DNA from: Gammaproteobacteria bacterium
GTDB taxonomy: Bacteria > Pseudomonadota > Gammaproteobacteria > JAJFKO01
DNA length: 38,651 bases
Assembly: GCA_021773175.1 (NCBI GenBank)
Contig: JAJFKO010000062.1
Location: forward strand, 1-38,651
Direction of reading: 5' to 3'
Shown: in pieces, positions 24,985-36,817 of the stretch
Numbering within the stretch: the first letter of the stretch is position 1
How the letters are laid out: each line of letters opens with the position of its first letter
The notes under the pieces: model-generated
Databases searched by the model: none
Seen by the model: the letters and a program-made list of their open reading frames with translations, nothing else
Told to the model about the DNA's origin: nothing
Position numbers and translations under genes: made by a program

Positions 24985-26700
24985 ATGAGTCGTAAAGCTT
25001 TTCATTATGTTCGCAATTCTGACGGCAAAATCAGCCACTTAGAAACCTGGGTTAGCGGGAAAATGATCCAGAACAATGCTAAGTTAAATAAAAGCACGGG
25101 ATTTACTCATGAAGAGCGCAACCAGCTACAATTAAGCGGCCGCCTACCTTATCGAGTTGAGACTATTGATGAACAAGCACAACGCTTTTATCAACAATAT
25201 TTAGAACAGCCAACAAATCTTAGTAAAAATCTTTACCTCGATGATTTACACAATTCTAACGAAACATTATTTTACTATTTAATTGGTAAGCATTTAAAAG
25301 AAATGCTCCCTATTATTTACACTCCAACAGTCGGTGAGGCTGTCGAACAATTTTCACTAGAGCTGCGCCGTACTCGCGGTCTATATTTAGCTTACCCTGA
25401 GAAAGATAATATTGCAGAGATGCTTGATAATCGTCTTAATTCAGAAGTTGATATCATCGTTGTAACTGATGGTGAAGGTATTTTAGGTATTGGCGATCAA
25501 GGCAGTGCTGGGATCGACATTCCTATTGCCAAACTCATGGTTTATACCTTATGTGCAGGCGTTAATCCGCATCGTGTCTTACCGATTCAATTAGATGTCG
25601 GCACCAATAACGAACGCTTATTAAAAGATCCTAACTACTTAGGCTGGCGTCATGAACGTATCACCGGTAAAGACTACGATGATTTTATCGATACGTTTGT
25701 TAGTGCCGTACAAGAGAAATTTCCATGGGTGTATTTGCACTGGGAAGATTTTGGCCGTGACAATGCGCGTCGCAATTTAGATCGTTACCGTACTAAGGTT
25801 TGTTCTTTTAATGATGATATTCAAGGTACTGGTGCTGTCGCATTATCTTGTGCACTTTCTGGTGTGCAAGCAGCAGGAGAAGAATTAACAAAACAAGATA
25901 TCGTATTTTTTGGTGCTGGTACTGCAGGAGCAGGGATTGCCGATCAAGTTTGCGCCGCTATGGTACGTCAAGGTTTATCCGAACAAGAAGCCTATGATCA
26001 TATTTGGCTAATCGATCGGGAAGGTTTATTAATTGATGATATGTCAAGCTTGATGCCATTCCAAAAACCTTATGCTAAATCTCGTAAAAACGTTGCCGAC
26101 TGGCAAGTAGAAAATCCTAATAATCTATCTTTATTAGATGTCGTGACGAATGTTAAACCGGGTATTCTAATTGGTTGTTCAACAGTTCAGGGTGCTTTCA
26201 ATGAACAAGTTGTCAAGACCATGGCTAGTCATTGTAAACATCCGATTATTCTGCCGCTATCAAATCCAACCTCAAAGTCAGAAGCAACACCAAAAGATTT
26301 AATTCAATGGACGGATGGTAGTGTTTTATTAGCAACCGGAAGTCCTTTTGATGATGTTGAATACAAAGGCAAAACTATTCGTATTTCACAAAGTAATAAT
26401 GCACTCGTTTTTCCTGGTATTGGTTTAGCATTAGTTGCTAGCAAAGCAAAATGTTTAACGGATAATATGATTTGGGCTGCATGCCAAGCATTACGGGATA
26501 ACTCACCAGCAAAAAATGATAAACATGCGCCATTGTTACCAGATTTAAATGATGTCCAAAAAATTAGTCAGGAAATTGCACGTGCGGTGATTGCACAAGC
26601 TGTTGAAGATGGGGAAGCTGAACCTTTAGATAATGTTGATTTAGCCATTAATAATGTTAGTTGGGAAGCAGAATACTTTCCGTATAAACTTGCAGATTAA
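24985..26700 (+). CDS. maeA: NAD-dependent malic enzyme
   Basis: A 571-residue enzyme oxidatively decarboxylating malate to pyruvate; E. coli MaeA has 565. Landmarks: IIYTPTVGEAVEQF (catalytic Tyr), RTRGLYLAYPEKD, GIGDQGSAGIDIPIAKL, HWEDFGRDNARRNLDRYR (metal and catalytic Glu/Asp), CSFNDDIQGTGAVALS, the NAD loop FFGAGTAGAGIADQ, and PLSNPTSKSEATPKD. AAGGAAA lies ahead of the ATG. It stands alone, downstream of tonB but with its own 80-bp upstream region. Confidence 0.96.
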   Translation: MSRKAFHYVRNSDGKISHLETWVSGKMIQNNAKLNKSTGFTHEERNQLQLSGRLPYRVETIDEQAQRFYQQYLEQPTNLSKNLYLDDLHNSNETLFYYLIGKHLKEMLPIIYTPTVGEAVEQFSLELRRTRGLYLAYPEKDNIAEMLDNRLNSEVDIIVVTDGEGILGIGDQGSAGIDIPIAKLMVYTLCAGVNPHRVLPIQLDVGTNNERLLKDPNYLGWRHERITGKDYDDFIDTFVSAVQEKFPWVYLHWEDFGRDNARRNLDRYRTKVCSFNDDIQGTGAVALSCALSGVQAAGEELTKQDIVFFGAGTAGAGIADQVCAAMVRQGLSEQEAYDHIWLIDREGLLIDDMSSLMPFQKPYAKSRKNVADWQVENPNNLSLLDVVTNVKPGILIGCSTVQGAFNEQVVKTMASHCKHPIILPLSNPTSKSEATPKDLIQWTDGSVLLATGSPFDDVEYKGKTIRISQSNNALVFPGIGLALVASKAKCLTDNMIWAACQALRDNSPAKNDKHAPLLPDLNDVQKISQEIARAVIAQAVEDGEAEPLDNVDLAINNVSWEAEYFPYKLAD

Positions 26701-26777
26701 AGCCATGTTCCGCAGTGAACAGATCGCGATTCATCGTGGATATTAAATTTTTTAGCACAGCCAAGGAGGGCACAGCT

Positions 26778-27149
26778 ATGAAAAATAATGTAATGACTAC
26801 AGCACTGGTTGCAGTAATTAGCTTTGCTTCGCTTACAGCCTATGCAGATACAGCGATTTGCCCTGCAGCCAGTGACCTTTCCTCAAAATCATGTCCAGCA
26901 AATGATAAAGCTTGTGTACTAACAAATGACAATGACTTGCTAACAGGTAATGGTATGGATGTGCGTAAATACAGCCTAAAACTACAGTCGCAACAAACTC
27001 ATCTCTACTTGCCACCGGTTAGAATGATAACATGCAATTATTCACTAACAACAAATAATGATATTGTTGCCAGTGTCTTGGGTTGTTGCTCAGGTAACTG
27101 CGAAAGCAAAAGTGATCTTGTTGCCTGTACAAGGAATCCAACAAACTAA
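26778..27149 (+). CDS. Small secreted Cys-rich protein, unknown
   Basis: A 123-residue protein. The start is the ATG at 26778, with AAGGAGGG eight nt upstream; a longer frame from 26715 would bury that strong site. Residues 1-23 are a signal peptide ending AYA. The mature 100 residues contain eight cysteines (ICP, SCP, ACV, TCN, GCCSGNC, ACT), suggesting up to four disulphides and an extracytoplasmic location. No family recognised. It ends 24 nt from the convergent ABC-F gene. In a host-associated bacterium such proteins may be surface or secreted factors; that is a guess. Confidence 0.75.
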   Translation: MKNNVMTTALVAVISFASLTAYADTAICPAASDLSSKSCPANDKACVLTNDNDLLTGNGMDVRKYSLKLQSQQTHLYLPPVRMITCNYSLTTNNDIVASVLGCCSGNCESKSDLVACTRNPTN

Positions 27150-27173
27150 AATTGGGCTACTAAGATCTTTACG

Positions 27174-29063
27174 TTAATGTAATGTTAACCACTTAGCCTC
27201 AGCGTCTTCTAAGCGTTGCTTGAATTCACTTTGTTTTGTTTGCAGTTGGGTTAGTTGCTGTTGGTTTTCAGGCATATAAAGATCATTGTCAGCTAATTGT
27301 TTCTCTATCGTCGCTAGTTCGCTATGTAATTTATCAATCTTCTGCTCAAGCTTCTTAATATTTTGCTGTGTCTGTCGTTGAATTTTATTATCAACTGGCG
27401 ATGTTTTCTTTGTATCTTGAGCTGCAGCCGTATTTTTATTTACGTCACTACTTGTTGAGCTTTGCGCTGCTGGCGGATTTTTTTCAGCTTTACTATATTC
27501 GGTTAATAACCATTTTTCATAAGTTGGTAAATCATCTGTATATGCAGCGACATGACCATTATTCACCAAATAAAATTCATCAACCGTAGAACGTAATAAA
27601 TAGCGATCATGCGAAACTACTACCACCGCACCTTCATATTCTTGTAAAGCAATCGTTAATGCCGAACGCATATTAAGATCAAGGTGATTAGTCGGCTCAT
27701 CAAGCAAGAGTATGTTTGGTTGTTCCCAAACTATAATTGCCAATGCTAGGCGTGCTTTTTCGCCCCCGGAAAATTTTTCGATGGATGACAGAGCCATTTC
27801 ACTATTAAAAGCAAAGGTACCAAGAAAATTACGTAATTGCTGTTCGCGAGCGTGTGTTGATAATGCTTGTAAATGCTGTAACGGTGACTTATCTAATTCT
27901 AAATGTTCAACTTGATGCTGTGCAAAGTAACCCACTTTACATTTATTTGCGCGCTGTACTTCGCCAGCTAATGGTTGCAAAGTATCGGCTAATAATTTTA
28001 TGAGTGTCGATTTACCTGCGCCATTCGGCCCTAAGAGACCAAGTCGTTGCCCTGGCCCAATAGCGATGTCAACATCGTTGAGTACAGCTTTATTATTATA
28101 ACCAATAGCAACTTTATCTAAACGTAATAAAGGATTAGGACTGACTCCACTATCGCGAAATTGAAAGGTAAAAGGATTATCAACATTCGCTGCTGCAACA
28201 ATTTCCATTTTTTCCAGTGCTTTTACGCGACTCTGTGCTTGTTTGGCTTTACTAGCTTTGGCACGGAAGCGATCAACAAATTTTTGCAGATGTGCGCGTT
28301 CGCGTACTTGCTTTTCATGCATATTTTGCTGCAACGCTAATTTTGCTGCACGCAACTTTTCAAATTCACTATAATTACCACGATAATTAGTCAGTACCTG
28401 GTGTTCAATGTGGAAAATATACTCGATGGTTTTATCTAAGAAATCGCGATCATGCGAAATCAGCAATAAGGTCCCTGCGTAATTCCGTAACCATTTTTCC
28501 AGCCAAATAATCGCATCGAGATCTAAATGGTTAGTAGGTTCATCCAGCAGTAACAAATCAGAACGACACATTAAAGTTTGCGCCAAGTTCAACCGCATGC
28601 GCCAACCACCTGAAAAATCGCGCACTCGCTGTTGTAATTCTTGATTATTGAAGCCGAGACCATGCAAGATGGTTGCAGCACGTGACTCGGCACGATAACC
28701 ATCGATATCAGCAAATTCAGCATGCAATGTGCCAAGTTCTTCAAAACTTTCTTGCTCTTCAGCGGTTACTAAGGCTTGTTGTATAGCGCGTAACTCGATA
28801 TCGCCATCTAAAACATATTCCAGCGCCGTTCGGTCAAGCGCGGTGATCTCTTGCTTTAAATGAGCAATGCGCAAACGCTCAGGTAATGATAATTCACCTT
28901 CAGAAGCAATAACGTCACCTTGAAATAAAGAAAATAAACTCGATTTACCACAACCATTATTGCCGACCAGACCAATCTTCTGTCGAGCAAAAATTACTAT
29001 GCTTAAATCTTGAATTAAATTTTTATGGCCACGTTGAAGTGTAATATTTTGTAATGTAATCAT
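27174..29063 (-). CDS. yheS: ABC-F family ATPase, YheS-like
   Basis: A 629-residue soluble protein with two ABC cassettes and no membrane domain. Cassette 1: GLVGNNGCGKSS, FSGGWRMRLNLAQ, LLLDEPTNHLDLDAI. Between them is the ABC-F linker (about 235-290, charged). Cassette 2: GLLGPNGAGKST, FSGGEKARLALA, LLLDEPTNHLDL. The C-terminus (about 520-629) is a Gln/Lys-rich coiled coil. ABC-F proteins bind the ribosomal E site and relieve stalled translation. YheS is preferred over Uup by the N-terminal sequence MITLQNITLQRG and the length; Uup is the main alternative. Confidence 0.92.
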   Translation of the reverse strand: MITLQNITLQRGHKNLIQDLSIVIFARQKIGLVGNNGCGKSSLFSLFQGDVIASEGELSLPERLRIAHLKQEITALDRTALEYVLDGDIELRAIQQALVTAEEQESFEELGTLHAEFADIDGYRAESRAATILHGLGFNNQELQQRVRDFSGGWRMRLNLAQTLMCRSDLLLLDEPTNHLDLDAIIWLEKWLRNYAGTLLLISHDRDFLDKTIEYIFHIEHQVLTNYRGNYSEFEKLRAAKLALQQNMHEKQVRERAHLQKFVDRFRAKASKAKQAQSRVKALEKMEIVAAANVDNPFTFQFRDSGVSPNPLLRLDKVAIGYNNKAVLNDVDIAIGPGQRLGLLGPNGAGKSTLIKLLADTLQPLAGEVQRANKCKVGYFAQHQVEHLELDKSPLQHLQALSTHAREQQLRNFLGTFAFNSEMALSSIEKFSGGEKARLALAIIVWEQPNILLLDEPTNHLDLNMRSALTIALQEYEGAVVVVSHDRYLLRSTVDEFYLVNNGHVAAYTDDLPTYEKWLLTEYSKAEKNPPAAQSSTSSDVNKNTAAAQDTKKTSPVDNKIQRQTQQNIKKLEQKIDKLHSELATIEKQLADNDLYMPENQQQLTQLQTKQSEFKQRLEDAEAKWLTLH

Positions 29064-29138
29064 GGCGCTATTGTGTCATCGTCATCGACGTAAAGCAAAT
29101 GTTGTGTGGTAAAATTTACGGTATAAATAATGATAGCG

Positions 29139-29672
29139 CTATAGCTCAGAAAACTCTTTGCTATAACGAACTGTCTTCCCACTTAATATTTCTAAAGCAT
29201 TATTAGATAGGCTCAATACCATAAAGGTATCGTCAGGAACATCATACTCACTTACAATATTGTGTTGTTTCGCAGATTGAAAACCAAATTTTGGATAATA
29301 CGTTGGATACCCCAAGACAAAAATAGCATCAATACTTTTAGACTTAGCTCTTGATATTGCTTCATATACTAATTTTGAGCCAATTCCTTTTTGTTGGCAG
29401 TCAGGATGCACAGCCATTGGTGCAAGCCCTAGTATTTTAACGCTGATGCTATCAGAAGTATGCATTTCGGATAACATGATATGCCCTACTGTTTCTTTAT
29501 CTGCTTCAGCAACGAGAGAAACCGTATTGACTTTGTTTTGTCTTAATTTATCAACTAATTCAGCTTCACTATTTTGTCCAAATGCCATTTGATTTAGATT
29601 AAAAACTTTTTGATAGTCTTGTTCTAGCTCATCCCTAATAGTTAGATTCGCTTCGTTAAACTTAGTTTGCAT
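29139..29672 (-). CDS. GNAT-family N-acetyltransferase (YhbS-like)
   Basis: A 177-residue acetyl-CoA-dependent transferase. The coenzyme-binding motif A is LGLAPMAVHPDCQQKGIGSK (about 80-99, Q-x-x-G-x-G), followed by VLGYPTYYPKFGF, the hallmark of the YhbS subgroup. The substrate is unknown. The segment 29673-29872 upstream of it contains nothing I can support as a gene. Confidence 0.88.
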   Translation of the reverse strand: MQTKFNEANLTIRDELEQDYQKVFNLNQMAFGQNSEAELVDKLRQNKVNTVSLVAEADKETVGHIMLSEMHTSDSISVKILGLAPMAVHPDCQQKGIGSKLVYEAISRAKSKSIDAIFVLGYPTYYPKFGFQSAKQHNIVSEYDVPDDTFMVLSLSNNALEILSGKTVRYSKEFSEL

Positions 29673-29872
29673 AATTACTCAGTTGTTCAATTGCGTTAAT
29701 ATCAAAATAAAGTGTACTCTAACTTGATATCAGATTGAAGCCTCAATATTCCATCTCTTTGAGTCAAATTTAGCAACCAAACCATAATCCTAGATTCCGC
29801 AGTTGCCATCGTAGCGAGAAAGCTTATATGTGTTAAAGTTAGGGTTAGTGTAACGCCTGTCCTAATGAAAAA

Positions 29873-29918
29873 AACCGGATGTGCTGTTATTATTTACTAC
29901 ATAACAGCACATCCGGTT
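29873..29918 (-). terminator. Strong rho-independent terminator of the large repeat-protein gene
   Basis: Perfect 18-bp arms (AACCGGATGTGCTGTTAT and its complement) with a 10-nt loop, followed on the minus strand by a T-run (TTTTTT). It starts 25 nt after the stop codon of the 29944-32964 gene. Confidence 0.9.
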
Positions 29919-29943
29919 CAACGTTTATTTAGAACAGTAGCAA

Positions 29944-32964
<3,021 letters not shown>

Positions 32965-33233
32965 GTCTTTCATCCTTTTGTTAATCATAAAAAATTATAA
33001 TTGGCCAATATCGACGCGATCCTAACAACATAAAAACAAAATTTATACATCTTTTTGTGATTTTGGTGATATTCCTCACATAATTGAACTAAATATGCAC
33101 GATGCGTGTAAATTAAAAACAGCCTCTGTATTTTTTCTTTACAGATATTGATTCACTCTTGCGCTTTTGCTTAATAGTTTATCTGAACAATTGTAATCAT
33201 TTTTATACATTTTTTTGATGCAAATGTATAACG

Positions 33234-34085
33234 TTACTTTTTAATAGTAATATCACTGATTGGCACCGCCACTTCGCCCTGCGAATCAACACTATGTGTG
33301 CTCGTTACTGCGGGAGCAAAAGCATGAGCATTAATGATCTCTAAGGTCAGTGGATAACATTGTGTCTGCTTATCTTGTCGATAAACTTGCTGAAATTGCT
33401 GAAGTTTATGTTTACCACTTAAGCCTAAGCAGCGCTGAGCATGAACATTGCTACTCACTGCGCGCAATTCTTTTAATAGATTTTCGATTGAAGAATAATT
33501 TAGCGTTAGCATTTCCATATCCATAACCGGATCCAGAAATTTTGCCTGCACTAAAGCATCACCAATATCATGCATATCAAAGAAATCTAAACTATGCGCA
33601 TGCTTGTCAACTGTGTGCCATGCTTGGCGTAACTCTTGCAAGCTATCCGGTCCTAATAAATTAAATAACACTAAGCCATTCGGTTTTAAGACGCGACGCA
33701 TTTCGGCAATCACAAGTCCGATGTCGTGACACCAATGTAATAACATATTCGCCATAATCAAATCGATACTGTGATCGGCAAAAGGTAACGCGTGCGCATC
33801 AGCATTAATATAGTGACTAGGTTTAAGGCTTGGATTTTGTTGTGCTTGCTGCAACATCGCTAAACTGATATCCGCCGCGTAAATTGTTGCATCTGTGTAA
33901 CGTTGCTTTAATTGTCTAGCACAGTAAGCTGTCGCACAACCTAACTCCAATATTGTTGTCGGCGTTATCTTGATGAGGTCCAGACGCTCCAGCATTCTAT
34001 CGGCGAGTAAACGTAAGATTTCGGCGGATTGGTTGTAACGAACAGCGCGCCGATTAAAGGCGCGCTTGATAAGGTCAATATACAT
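33234..34085 (-). CDS. bioC: Malonyl-ACP O-methyltransferase
   Basis: A 283-residue SAM-dependent methyltransferase. The N-terminus AFNRRAVRYNQSAEI is the BioC signature; ILELGCATAYCARQL (about 45-59) is SAM motif I, with Ala in the glycine-rich loop instead of the usual Gly; HALPFADHSIDLIMANMLLHW and MRRVLKPNGLVLF follow. BioC methylates malonyl-ACP so that fatty acid synthesis can build the pimeloyl chain of biotin. It follows bioY after 14 nt in the same direction, so synthesis and uptake genes are together. bioABDF are not in the window. Confidence 0.92.
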   Translation of the reverse strand: MYIDLIKRAFNRRAVRYNQSAEILRLLADRMLERLDLIKITPTTILELGCATAYCARQLKQRYTDATIYAADISLAMLQQAQQNPSLKPSHYINADAHALPFADHSIDLIMANMLLHWCHDIGLVIAEMRRVLKPNGLVLFNLLGPDSLQELRQAWHTVDKHAHSLDFFDMHDIGDALVQAKFLDPVMDMEMLTLNYSSIENLLKELRAVSSNVHAQRCLGLSGKHKLQQFQQVYRQDKQTQCYPLTLEIINAHAFAPAVTSTHSVDSQGEVAVPISDITIKK

Positions 34086-34099
34086 TAAATATTAATTAA

Positions 34100-34645
34100 C
34101 TATTTTAAAAAACGATACCAGAATAGTGGCATGAATAACGCTAGAAATGCAACCTTCAAACATGCACCGAATACAAATGGATATAGACCAAATTCTAAAA
34201 CATGTTGACCTGCAAGCACGATCGTTAAGAAACTTAAACCACACACATAAATAGCAACATTAGCAATAAGCCCTGTGATAGCAGCTCCAACTATCGTACG
34301 TGTCAATTCTTTATCCGCAGCTATACCACAGATAGCAACAGCAGGCAGAAATCCAAGAAGATAGCCAATGCTGGGGCTAAACGCACCAATCGCAAAAACA
34401 GGCGTACCAATGAAGCCAAGTAGTAAATAAGTACTAACGGTACTCACGCCCATGCGCCAACCAAACGCCATTCCAAGAAACAGCACTGCTGCTGTTTGTA
34501 GTGTTAAAGGAACAGGGAAAAAGGGAATAGAAATATAAGAAGAAACCGTTAGTAATAGAATTCCAAAGATAAAAGCCAAGCCAACATGTAAAAGATCGTG
34601 TTGAAGATTAGGTATTGTTTTATTATTAATAATGTTAGTTTGCAT
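34100..34645 (-). CDS. bioY: Biotin transporter substrate-binding subunit BioY
   Basis: A 181-residue membrane protein with six segments. The BioY pattern is visible: SYISIPFFPVPLTLQTAAVLFLGMAFG near 41-67, TYLLLGFIGTPVFA, and SPSIGYLLGF. BioY imports biotin alone or with an ECF module; no bioMN or ecfAT genes are present here. The ATG at 34645 follows AGGAG. I saw no BirA-type operator ahead of it. Confidence 0.94.
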   Translation of the reverse strand: MQTNIINNKTIPNLQHDLLHVGLAFIFGILLLTVSSYISIPFFPVPLTLQTAAVLFLGMAFGWRMGVSTVSTYLLLGFIGTPVFAIGAFSPSIGYLLGFLPAVAICGIAADKELTRTIVGAAITGLIANVAIYVCGLSFLTIVLAGQHVLEFGLYPFVFGACLKVAFLALFMPLFWYRFLK

Positions 34646-34734
34646 CGCGCACCACTCCTAAGTTTTAAAAGCCCATTGCTATGTCACACACTTCATTAAT
34701 ATCATGCCTACATTAGAGCAATATTAAGGAAGAT

Positions 34735-34857
34735 AGGATCTACAATAAATCCTTATATAGACGAGACGAAAGATTTTTTAAAACGCCGATCGTATTAAAT
34801 ACTCGAAATGTTTTGAAAAATCTTTCAACGAAGTATAAGGGATTTTGCGTAAGTCCT
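34735..34857. mobile_element. Short inverted-repeat element, copy 3 (123 bp)
   Basis: Same length as copy 1. Left end AGGATCTACAATAAATCC with TTATA after it, right end the complement of AGGACTTACGCAAAATCC with CTTATA; the left end has drifted. The inside keeps GACGAG, a T6 then A4 run, GCCGATCGTATT, AATACTCG and AACGAAGTATAAG. It lies between the divergent bioY and comF, 15 nt before the comF start codon, so it probably carries or displaces the comF promoter. Confidence 0.72.
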
Positions 34858-34872
34858 TGAAAATTTTACGCT

Positions 34873-35628
34873 ATGATAGCAAAAATTGTTAGTAAACTAA
34901 AGAGTAAATTACAGCAACACAGCTGGCTCGAGAGTGCGCAAAGCTTTTTGTTGCCCCAAATTTGTTTGCTATGCCAAATGCCACTGCACCAGTCTGACTA
35001 TGTTTGCTCGGGTTGTTATCAGGAATTACCCTGGCTTAACGATAGCTACTGCCAAATTTGTGCGCGGCCACTGCCTGCCAGCCAAACAGCGGTTTGTGGT
35101 AAATGTTTACAGAAGCCACCGTACTTTCATAAAACTGTGGCACTTTGGCAGTATGCTCCACCTTTAACAAAACTCATTATTCAATTGAAATTCCAACAAA
35201 AATTATTGCATGCTAACTTTTTAGCAAGCTGTCTTATTGACAAAATTCATGAAACTTATCGTGCAATGCCTTTACCAGAAACACTCATTCCAGTACCACT
35301 ACACAAGTATCGCTTGCGCGAACGCGGTTTTAATCAAGCTTTAGAAATCGCAAAAATTATCAGTAAACACTACCACATACCGATTGATCTACACTCTCTA
35401 ACGCGAATTCGACATAACCCAGCCCAATCCAGCTTGCCTGCCGCAAAACGAGCCGCCAATGTCCGTGGTGTTTTTGCTTTACAACGGTCTTTAGCAGTAA
35501 AACATGTCGCTATTATTGATGATGTTATGACAACAGGTAGTACCGTTAATGCCATTAGTCGACTTTTAATGCAAAAAACTCAAATCAAGCAAATCGACAT
35601 TTGGTGTTGTGCACGTTCAAGCCACTGA
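34873..35628 (+). CDS. comF: ComF family phosphoribosyltransferase-like protein
   Basis: A 251-residue protein. The N-terminal zinc ribbon has three CxxC pairs (CLLC, CSGC, CQIC with a later CGKC); the C-terminal half is a type I phosphoribosyltransferase fold with PVPLHKYRLRERGFNQA and the PRPP loop AIIDDVMTTGSTV. ComF takes part in DNA uptake during competence in some bacteria; its enzymatic substrate is unknown. comF beside bioC is a common gammaproteobacterial neighbourhood. Its start lies just downstream of the third inverted-repeat element. Confidence 0.93.
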   Translation: MIAKIVSKLKSKLQQHSWLESAQSFLLPQICLLCQMPLHQSDYVCSGCYQELPWLNDSYCQICARPLPASQTAVCGKCLQKPPYFHKTVALWQYAPPLTKLIIQLKFQQKLLHANFLASCLIDKIHETYRAMPLPETLIPVPLHKYRLRERGFNQALEIAKIISKHYHIPIDLHSLTRIRHNPAQSSLPAAKRAANVRGVFALQRSLAVKHVAIIDDVMTTGSTVNAISRLLMQKTQIKQIDIWCCARSSH

Positions 35629-35726
35629 CTGTCTTATTTTTTTACACTTTTTTATGGCTATTTGACCATAATCATATTATTATGGTCGCTTTGTTTGAAA
35701 TTAGAGAGTGGGTACTGAGCGTTAAT

Positions 35727-36806
35727 ATGATAAAGAATTTAAGTAAACGTAAAAAAATTCAATTAATTGCATGGATTAGTATTATTTTCGTGTTGGTTTT
35801 AGCCGGCTATTTTTATCTACAGCATGAAGCCGCTTACCCATCCACTAATGACGCTTACGTTAAAGCCAAAATAGTTCATGTAGCAGCCCAAGTTCGAGGC
35901 CCCGTCGCCGCGGTTTACATCAAGAACAATCAACTCGTTAAAAAAGGTCAGTTACTTTTCACGATTGACCCACGCCCTTATCAGTTAGCTCTACAAGAAG
36001 CACAAGCCGGACTTGAACTCAGTAAGCAAATGGTTGCCGCTGAAGAATCCGCGGTACAATCTGCAAAAGCACAAGTTGCTATTCGTCGAGCTCAATATAT
36101 TAAAGTTAAAGAAAATGCTGCTCGCATTTTGCCTTTAGTAAAAACAGGAACAATTTCAAAAAGTACTGGTGATAATACAACAGCCGCTGTGCGTGCTGCT
36201 CTTGGTTCGTTATCTGCAGCACAAGCTAAACTGCAGCAAGCGCAACAACACTTAGGCATCGTTGGTGCTAACAATGCAAATATACTGAAAGCCAAAGCAG
36301 CGCTTGGCAATGCACAATTAAATTTACAATACACGAAAGTCTACGCTGTAGAGGATGGTTATATTACTAATTTTAATTTACATACCGGCTCAATGATCAC
36401 TGCTTACCAACCGCTTTTTGTATTAGTTGAAAATAAAGTTTGGTGGATTACCGCTAATTTTAAAGAAACTGATTTAGCACGAATTCATCCTGGCGAGCCT
36501 GTAAACATTGTGCTTGATATGTATCCGCATCAAACTTTTCACGGTGTTGTACAAAGCATTAGCCCAGGAAGTGGTGCAGCATTTTCGTTATTGCCACCAG
36601 AAAATGCATCTGGTAACTGGGTTAAGGTCACACAACGTTTTCCTGTCAAAATTATTGTGAGCAAAGATCCAAGTCAATACCCATTACGCGTTGGCGCAAG
36701 TAGTTCCATTACTGTTAATACACTTGTGACAAAACAAGCCATTCCAACAAAAACAATTACAATATATCCGAAAACAACTCGCATTCATAAAAAAGCACAT
36801 GTATGA
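35727..36806 (+). CDS. emrA: EmrA/HlyD-family efflux adaptor
   Basis: A 359-residue membrane-fusion protein. One N-terminal membrane segment (about 13-32), then the lipoyl half-motif STNDAYVKAKIVHVAAQVRG, a long coiled-coil hairpin (about 90-190, Ala/Gln-rich) and a beta-barrel with VWWITANFKETDLARI. It links the inner-membrane pump EmrB to an outer-membrane channel. The ATG at 35727 is chosen because it places the signal-anchor at the N-terminus; a longer frame from 35601 would begin inside comF. EmrB follows after 11 nt. No TolC gene is present here. Confidence 0.92.
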   Translation: MIKNLSKRKKIQLIAWISIIFVLVLAGYFYLQHEAAYPSTNDAYVKAKIVHVAAQVRGPVAAVYIKNNQLVKKGQLLFTIDPRPYQLALQEAQAGLELSKQMVAAEESAVQSAKAQVAIRRAQYIKVKENAARILPLVKTGTISKSTGDNTTAAVRAALGSLSAAQAKLQQAQQHLGIVGANNANILKAKAALGNAQLNLQYTKVYAVEDGYITNFNLHTGSMITAYQPLFVLVENKVWWITANFKETDLARIHPGEPVNIVLDMYPHQTFHGVVQSISPGSGAAFSLLPPENASGNWVKVTQRFPVKIIVSKDPSQYPLRVGASSSITVNTLVTKQAIPTKTITIYPKTTRIHKKAHV

Positions 36807-36817
36807 GTAATTAAATC

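Noticed and set aside
29673-29872. 35-codon minus-strand frame starting near 29810
   Set aside because: No ribosome site and too short; the sequence looks like a degraded dispersed repeat rather than a gene.
34646-34734. BirA operator in front of bioY
   Set aside because: No TTGTAAAC-type dyad could be found.
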